This document shows, piece after piece, positions 6,504-9,822 of a stretch of 9,822 bases of DNA. Origin of the DNA: Chloroflexia bacterium (GTDB taxonomy: Bacteria; Chloroflexota; Chloroflexia; Thermomicrobiales; CFX8); NCBI GenBank assembly GCA_013696045.1, contig JACCZH010000495.1, positions 1-9,822 of the forward strand. The letters run 5' to 3'. A program made the translations under genes and the position numbers. Below the pieces are notes generated by a model. It saw nothing but the letters and a program-made list of their open reading frames with translations, searched no databases and had not been told where the DNA came from. Numbering within the stretch: position 1 is the stretch's first letter; each line of letters begins with the position of its first letter.

Positions 6504-7242
6504 TCCGCAACCCATCGAGCGTCAGCCATGGATCGACCGCGTCGAACTGATCAGTCAAGGGTTCAATGATGCCCGTCAGGCCACCTGTCGCGATGACCTT
6601 GGCGCCGCCGAGCTGAACTTTCATGCGGGCGATCAGGCCCTCGATCATCGCGACATGACCCAGGACGAGGCCCGATTGCATGGCCTCTTCAGTGTTGCGT
6701 CCGATGACAGACGGTGGCGCGGCAAGCGGCACGTGGGCGAGCTGGGCACTACGGCCGACGAGAGCGTCGGCGGTCACCATCAGGCCGGCGGAAATCGCAA
6801 CACCAAGCAGGTGGCCGGGCGCGGCAACGGCCGTCAGCGTCGTAGCGGTGCCCGTGTTGACGACGATGCAGCTCTCGCCAAAACGATGGTAGCCGGCCAC
6901 TGCATTGGCCACCAGGTCACTACCGATCTGGTTGGGGTGCTCGGTTTTAATCTGAATGCCGAGATCAAGGCGCGGGCCGAGCAGCAGCGGCTCGCGCCCG
7001 GCGCGGGTCGACACCATCTCGACCATGCCGCGCGTAAGCTGAGGCACGACGCTGGCGATGATGGTGCGCTCGAAGCCAGCCAGATCCAACCCCGCCTCGG
7101 CCAGGACGGCACGGAAGATAACGGCGTATTCGTCCGCCATGCGGGTGCGCACCGTCTCAACCCGGCCAGTGTGAATCCATCTGTCGCCATCATGCGCGCC
7201 GAAGACAACGTTGGTATTGCCGATGTCAATCGCCAGCAGCAC
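6484..7242 (-). CDS. coaX: Type III pantothenate kinase (CoaX), divergent active site
   Basis: The protein has 252 residues, typical for CoaX, which phosphorylates pantothenate with ATP as the first step of CoA synthesis. Family landmarks are present: 'AIDIGNTN' (4-11, phosphate-binding Asp6), 'DEYA' (37-40), 'SVVP' (64-67), 'GTATT' (131-135), 'IGRNT...MQSG' (180-191), 'IATGG' (217-221) and 'LTLDGL' (240-245). Several normally conserved spots differ: Asn129 replaces the Asp two residues before GTATT, Leu110 replaces Arg of GADR (Asp109 is kept), and 'GVAISAG' replaces GG-x-IAPG. It may be an active divergent form or a degenerating kinase. GTG 7242 follows GAGGG (7255-7251) by 8 nt. The start lies 5 bp after the upstream ligase stop, so the two form an operon. 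Confidence 0.88.
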   Translation of the reverse strand: MLLAIDIGNTNVVFGAHDGDRWIHTGRVETVRTRMADEYAVIFRAVLAEAGLDLAGFERTIIASVVPQLTRGMVEMVSTRAGREPLLLGPRLDLGIQIKTEHPNQIGSDLVANAVAGYHRFGESCIVVNTGTATTLTAVAAPGHLLGVAISAGLMVTADALVGRSAQLAHVPLAAPPSVIGRNTEEAMQSGLVLGHVAMIEGLIARMKVQLGGAKVIATGGLTGIIEPLTDQFDAVDPWLTLDGLRIIAERN

Positions 7243-7247
7243 GGCCG

Positions 7248-8459
7248 CTACCCTCGACCGTAGACGACACCGGAGGCGCCGAGAATGCCGCCCAGCATCC
7301 GCAGACGCTCTTGCGCCGCAGTAATGTCGTGCTTCCTGGCGCCACAGGTGACAACGTCTGACGCAAGCTCGTGCAGCACTTTGACCGCCTCGGGCGTGTT
7401 GAGGTCGTCATCCAGCGCTCCGCGGAAGCGATCCTCATACGAGCTGGCATCAAGCGCGTTGCTATTACCTGACTCGATGAACATCGCCTCGCGTAGCAAG
7501 CTCGCCAGACCCTCGTACTCGGCCGGACCATTATCCTTGTAGTTCCAGGCCCCACGATAGTGGTTGCTGTGCAGGTAGAGCCGGATGGCGTCGGCGGTGT
7601 GGTGACGCAGCACCTTGCGCGCCAGCACCAAGTTGCCAAGCGACTTGCTCATCTTTTCGCCCTGATACTCCACCATGCCGATGTGCATCCAGAAGCGAGT
7701 GAACGGCGTCTTTCCGGTGAAGTGCTGTGATTGGGCGATCTCGCACTCGTGGTGCGGGTAAATCAGGTCACTGCCGCCACCGTGGATGTCGATCGTTTCG
7801 CCCAGGTAGCGCATCGCCATCGCTGAACACTCAATGTGCCAGCCCGGCCGGCCAGGGCCCCAGGGCGACTCCCAGCTTGGCTCGCCCGGTTGGGTAGCCT
7901 GCCAGAGAATGAAGTCGAGCGGCCCTTCTTTGAGCGGATCATCCGGGTCAGCGCCCCGCTCGCGCGACAGCTCGACCATCTCGGCATGGCTGTACTTGCC
8001 CAGCACGCCATAATCCTCGTCGCTCTCCACCCGGAAATAGACGTTGCCGCCGCTCTCGTAGGCATTGCCTTTCTCGATGAGCGTCTGGTTCATCTCGACA
8101 ATCATCTCGACCTCTTCGCTGGCGCGCGGAAACACCTGTGGCCAGAGCACATTAAGCGCCGAGAGGTCCTGCACCAACTGCCGGGTGTGGCGGTCCCCGA
8201 GCAAATCCCAATCCTCGCCGTCGCGCGCCGAACGCTTAAGAATATCGTCGTCAATATCGGTCACATTCTGGACGTATTTCACCCGCCAGCCGAGGTACTG
8301 ACAGTACCGGTTCACCACGTCGAATGTCAGATAGGTCATCGCGTGACCGATGTGGGTCGTATCGTAAGGCGTTACGCCGCAGACATACATCCGGACGGTT
8401 CGACCGTCCCAGGGCGCGAATTCTTTCTTCTCTCCGCTGAGAGTGTCATACAGTTTCAC
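7248..8459 (-). CDS. Cysteinyl-tRNA synthetase family ligase (CysS or MshC-like)
   Basis: This 403-residue class I enzyme activates cysteine with ATP. It shows the nucleotide motif 'HIGH' (36-39) and 'KMSKS' (269-273), and the four zinc/cysteine-binding ligands of the family: Cys27, Cys211, His236 and Glu240. It also has 'GPGRPGWHIECSAM' (201-214) and 'HGGGSDLIYPHHE' (226-238). The wording around the first motif ('VCGVTPYDTTHIGHAMTYLT') and the short C-terminus resemble MshC, the mycothiol-pathway ligase joining cysteine to glucosaminyl-inositol. Canonical CysRS is ~460 residues with 'GPTVYDYxHIGNAR' and an anticodon-binding end. The 'DDLNTPEAV' helix (350-358) of the DALR-like domain remains. 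Which substrate it uses, tRNA-Cys or an amino sugar, cannot be settled here. The start is GTG 8459 with GGAG 11 nt upstream. It is first in the operon with coaX. Confidence 0.9.
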   Translation of the reverse strand: MKLYDTLSGEKKEFAPWDGRTVRMYVCGVTPYDTTHIGHAMTYLTFDVVNRYCQYLGWRVKYVQNVTDIDDDILKRSARDGEDWDLLGDRHTRQLVQDLSALNVLWPQVFPRASEEVEMIVEMNQTLIEKGNAYESGGNVYFRVESDEDYGVLGKYSHAEMVELSRERGADPDDPLKEGPLDFILWQATQPGEPSWESPWGPGRPGWHIECSAMAMRYLGETIDIHGGGSDLIYPHHECEIAQSQHFTGKTPFTRFWMHIGMVEYQGEKMSKSLGNLVLARKVLRHHTADAIRLYLHSNHYRGAWNYKDNGPAEYEGLASLLREAMFIESGNSNALDASSYEDRFRGALDDDLNTPEAVKVLHELASDVVTCGARKHDITAAQERLRMLGGILGASGVVYGRG

Positions 8460-8505
8460 AGGCAGTTATGCTCCGCTCTTCAGGATTTGGGGGTCTGCTC
8501 CCGTG

Positions 8506-8557
8506 CGTAGGAGCGAGGCGTTGCCTCGCCCGGGCGACCGAGCCGGTCGCCCCTACG
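8506..8557. repeat. 52-bp double-hairpin palindromic repeat
   Basis: An outer 6-bp inverted repeat (CGTAGG 8506-8511, CCTACG 8552-8557) encloses two near-adjacent perfect hairpins. The first is GCGAGGC/GCCTCGC (8513-8519/8523-8529, loop GTT). The second is GGGCGACCG/CGGTCGCCC (8532-8540/8544-8552, loop AGC). The last base of the second competes with the outer stem, so the whole is a cloverleaf-like three-way junction. It lacks tRNA features. This is the style of dispersed palindromic units common in Thermomicrobia-like genomes. It sits about 46 bp upstream of the cysteine ligase start, within its likely 5' region. Confidence 0.75.
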
Positions 8558-8596
8558 AAAGCGAAACCACGTTCAGGTCATTCCAAGCGCCTAGTA

Positions 8597-8743
8597 TCAC
8601 CGATCCGCCGCAACTTGGAAAGTCTTCCGCCGCCGGACATCGTCAAGAAACTCCCGAATCTCGGCGTGACTGTGCAGGATGTGAACCAGCTTCTCGTCCT
8701 GATAACGGCTCAGCAGGCCCAGAATTCCCGGGCGACACATCAT
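8597..8743 (-). CDS. Possible small protein of 48 residues, unknown function
   Basis: A minus-strand frame runs from the ATG-ATG pair (8743/8740) to TGA 8599-8597. The product is charged and helix-prone: 'MCRPGILGLLSRYQDEKLVH' followed by 'ILHSHAEIREFLDDVRRRKT'. The heptad-like spacing of hydrophobics suggests an amphipathic helix or short coiled coil rather than random translation. I recognise no family. There is no good Shine-Dalgarno, but TAGATT lies 6 nt before the first ATG, the spacing of a leaderless transcript. It could also be a decayed gene remnant. The rest of this 344-bp intergenic interval (8460-8803) holds only the palindromic repeat and a candidate promoter. Confidence 0.3.
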   Translation of the reverse strand: MMCRPGILGLLSRYQDEKLVHILHSHAEIREFLDDVRRRKTFQVAADR

Positions 8744-8759
8744 CCTATCAATCTAGCCC

Positions 8760-8765
8760 TATACT
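8760..8765 (+). promoter_or_regulatory. Candidate -10 element for the amidase gene
   Basis: TATACT matches the TATAAT consensus at five of six positions. It would start transcription about 30 nt upstream of the TTG start codon and its AAAGGA ribosome-binding site. No good -35 hexamer lies 16-18 bp upstream, so an activator might be needed or the match may be chance. Confidence 0.35.
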
Positions 8766-8803
8766 GTCCCAGAAGACCGACTGACACGCGAAAGGAACAG
8801 CTC

Positions 8804-9712
8804 TTGACAATTCACCGCTTCACCCCGACGCATTACTTCTCCACGATCGGCAGCCATGAGCCGGTGTTGACGATCGCTGACGGCGATACCGTCGTCACCC
8901 ATACGATCGACGCCGGCGGGTTCAATGCCTCGGACGAGCATATTCACCAGGGCAGCAACCCTCAGACTGGGCCATTCTACGTTGAGGGCGCTGAGCCCGG
9001 TGACGCGCTAGCGGTGAGGCTGGATAAGATCATGCCCAACCGGCGACGCGGCTTCACCAGCACAGTCATCGCCGAACGGATTCTGGAGCCGGAGTTCGTG
9101 CGCTCCCTGCCGGATGGACAACGTGGATGGTGGGAGGTCGATGTCGAATCCGGCACGGTTACATTGGTCAAGCCGGAGACGACGCTCGGACGATTAGAGA
9201 TTCCAATGCTCCCGATGGTAGGTTGTTTCGGCGTTGCGCCTCCTGGAGGCCAGGCGATCTCCACCGCAACGTCCTGGGTGCATGGCGGCAACATGGACTA
9301 CAAAGGTCACATCGAGGGCGTAACCGTCTATTTCCCGGTGGCGGTTCCGGGTGCTCTCTTCCACCTGGGAGACGGCCATGCAGTTCAGGGCGACGGCGAA
9401 ATCGTTGGCACCGGCGTCGAGATCTCGATGGATGTGCAGTTCACCGTCTCGGTCGTTAAGAACACCAACATCGTCTGGCCGCGCACCGAGAACGACAACT
9501 ACATCATGGCCATTGGCAACGCCCGCCCGCTCGATGAGGCGCTCCAATCCGCCACGACCGAGCTCGTGCGCTGGCTGGCACACGACTACGGCCTGGATAC
9601 CCGCGCGGCCTCGATCCTTCTGGGCCAGACCATCGAATACGAGATCGCCAACGTCTTCGACCCGGCGTATACAGTGGTGGCAAAGCTCAACAAGAAGTGG
9701 TTGACCCGGTAG
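8804..9712 (+). CDS. Acetamidase/formamidase family protein (FmdA/AmdA)
   Basis: The protein has 302 residues, the normal size for this family of cytoplasmic amidases that hydrolyse formamide, acetamide or related short amides to ammonia and the acid. Conserved blocks in order: 'TGPFYVEGAEPGD' (55-67), 'PMVGCFGVAPPGG' (137-149), 'HGGNMD' (160-165), 'YFPVAVPGALFHLGDGHAVQ' (176-195) continuing 'GDGEI' (196-200), and Glu206 in 'GTGVE'. The His/Asp/Glu-rich 'GDGHAxQGDGE' segment is the hallmark and probable metal/catalytic centre. The start is TTG 8804, chosen because AAAGGA (8791-8796) lies 7 nt upstream and the family's N-terminus begins at once. The frame stays open further upstream but crosses a palindromic repeat. 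It is alone on this strand, divergent from the cysteine ligase operon. True substrate unknown. Confidence 0.9.
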   Translation: MTIHRFTPTHYFSTIGSHEPVLTIADGDTVVTHTIDAGGFNASDEHIHQGSNPQTGPFYVEGAEPGDALAVRLDKIMPNRRRGFTSTVIAERILEPEFVRSLPDGQRGWWEVDVESGTVTLVKPETTLGRLEIPMLPMVGCFGVAPPGGQAISTATSWVHGGNMDYKGHIEGVTVYFPVAVPGALFHLGDGHAVQGDGEIVGTGVEISMDVQFTVSVVKNTNIVWPRTENDNYIMAIGNARPLDEALQSATTELVRWLAHDYGLDTRAASILLGQTIEYEIANVFDPAYTVVAKLNKKWLTR

Positions 9713-9734
9713 GGGAGGCGGCTTGTCCCCTCCC
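9713..9734 (+). terminator. Weak hairpin after the amidase gene
   Basis: GGGAGG (9713-9718) pairs with CCTCCC (9729-9734) around a 10-nt loop immediately after the stop codon. There is no T-run after it, so it is at best a weak terminator or a transcript-end stabiliser. Confidence 0.25.
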
Positions 9735-9781
9735 ATTCGCATAAACTTAAGGATTGATAGGGCGGAGAGCGACGGTAAACG

Positions 9782-9810
9782 GGTCATCCTGAGGCAACGA
9801 AGGATCTCTC
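9782..9810. repeat. Fragment of a dispersed GTCATCCTGAG...GAAGGATCTC repeat
   Basis: The sequence GTCATCCTGAGGCAACGAAG followed by GATCTC is a recognisable form of the GTCATCCTGAGCGAAGCGAAGGATCTC-like intergenic repeat seen in many bacterial genomes, including Chloroflexota. ATCCT and AGGAT form a short inverted repeat within it. The window end cuts whatever follows, so its full extent is not visible. Confidence 0.5.
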
Positions 9811-9822
9811 TTTGGGCTATCG

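Noticed and set aside
5460..6515. 351-residue antisense frame over coaBC
   Set aside because: It is a GC-rich shadow frame of a confidently identified gene, without recognisable domains.
5944..7263. 439-residue + strand frame across coaBC and antisense to coaX
   Set aside because: It spans two real genes in wrong frames, with Ser/Pro/Arg-rich composition typical of shadow frames.
7836..8510. 224-residue + strand frame antisense to the cysteine ligase
   Set aside because: Shadow frame; the minus strand carries complete class I synthetase motifs.
8506..8557. Cloverleaf-like unit as a tRNA
   Set aside because: Only 52 bp, with no anticodon arm, T-loop consensus or acceptor length; it is a palindromic repeat.
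8468..8803. Upstream extension of the amidase frame (about 112 residues)
   Set aside because: It translates the 52-bp palindromic repeat and has no family similarity; the family's N-terminus begins at TTG 8804 after AAAGGA.

Overview
The window reads as a GC-rich chromosomal segment of a bacterium. It is most likely from the Chloroflexota, near Thermomicrobia/Sphaerobacter-like lineages. This is an inference from several features: secreted glycosidase-like proteins with paired 'YFERAR-EHH' modules, an ECF sigma gene coupled to a membrane-anchored NHL-propeller protein, an MshC-like member of the cysteinyl-tRNA synthetase family, frequent GTG/TTG starts, and intergenic palindromes of types familiar from that phylum. 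No mobile element, rRNA, tRNA or CRISPR array is visible.

Left part (1-3211, + strand). The window opens with the last 72 residues of a probably extracellular protein ending in a PKD-like domain, followed by a clear intrinsic terminator (244-283). The next ~260 bp lack a convincing gene but contain a strikingly self-complementary ~110-nt block (311-420) that folds as a multi-branched RNA or DNA structure. Then come an ECF-type sigma factor (544-1134) and, overlapping it by 8 bp, a single-pass membrane protein (1127-3211). That protein has a ~88-residue N-terminal cytoplasmic segment and about twelve NHL-type blades outside. The pair looks like a sigma factor with its membrane-bound regulator/sensor.

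Middle part (3212-5243). A compound palindromic repeat (3212-3329) lies between the convergent regulator and glycosidase genes. The secreted clan GH-A-like glycosidase (3334-5097, - strand) has a signal peptide, two short repeat modules and a TIM barrel with both catalytic glutamates. It diverges from coaBC across a 146-bp region.

Right part (5244-9822). coaBC (+) converges on, and overlaps by 20 bp, a two-gene - strand operon of coaX-like pantothenate kinase and a cysteinyl-tRNA synthetase/MshC-like ligase. CoaX makes phosphopantothenate; CoaB adds cysteine; CoaC decarboxylates; the third enzyme activates cysteine. The block is therefore centred on pantothenate/cysteine metabolism. Both CoA proteins carry substitutions at normally conserved catalytic positions. 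A 344-bp interval follows, with a 52-bp double-hairpin repeat, a possible 48-residue small ORF and a candidate promoter. An FmdA/AmdA-type acetamidase/formamidase gene (+) comes next. The window ends inside a fragment of another dispersed repeat type.
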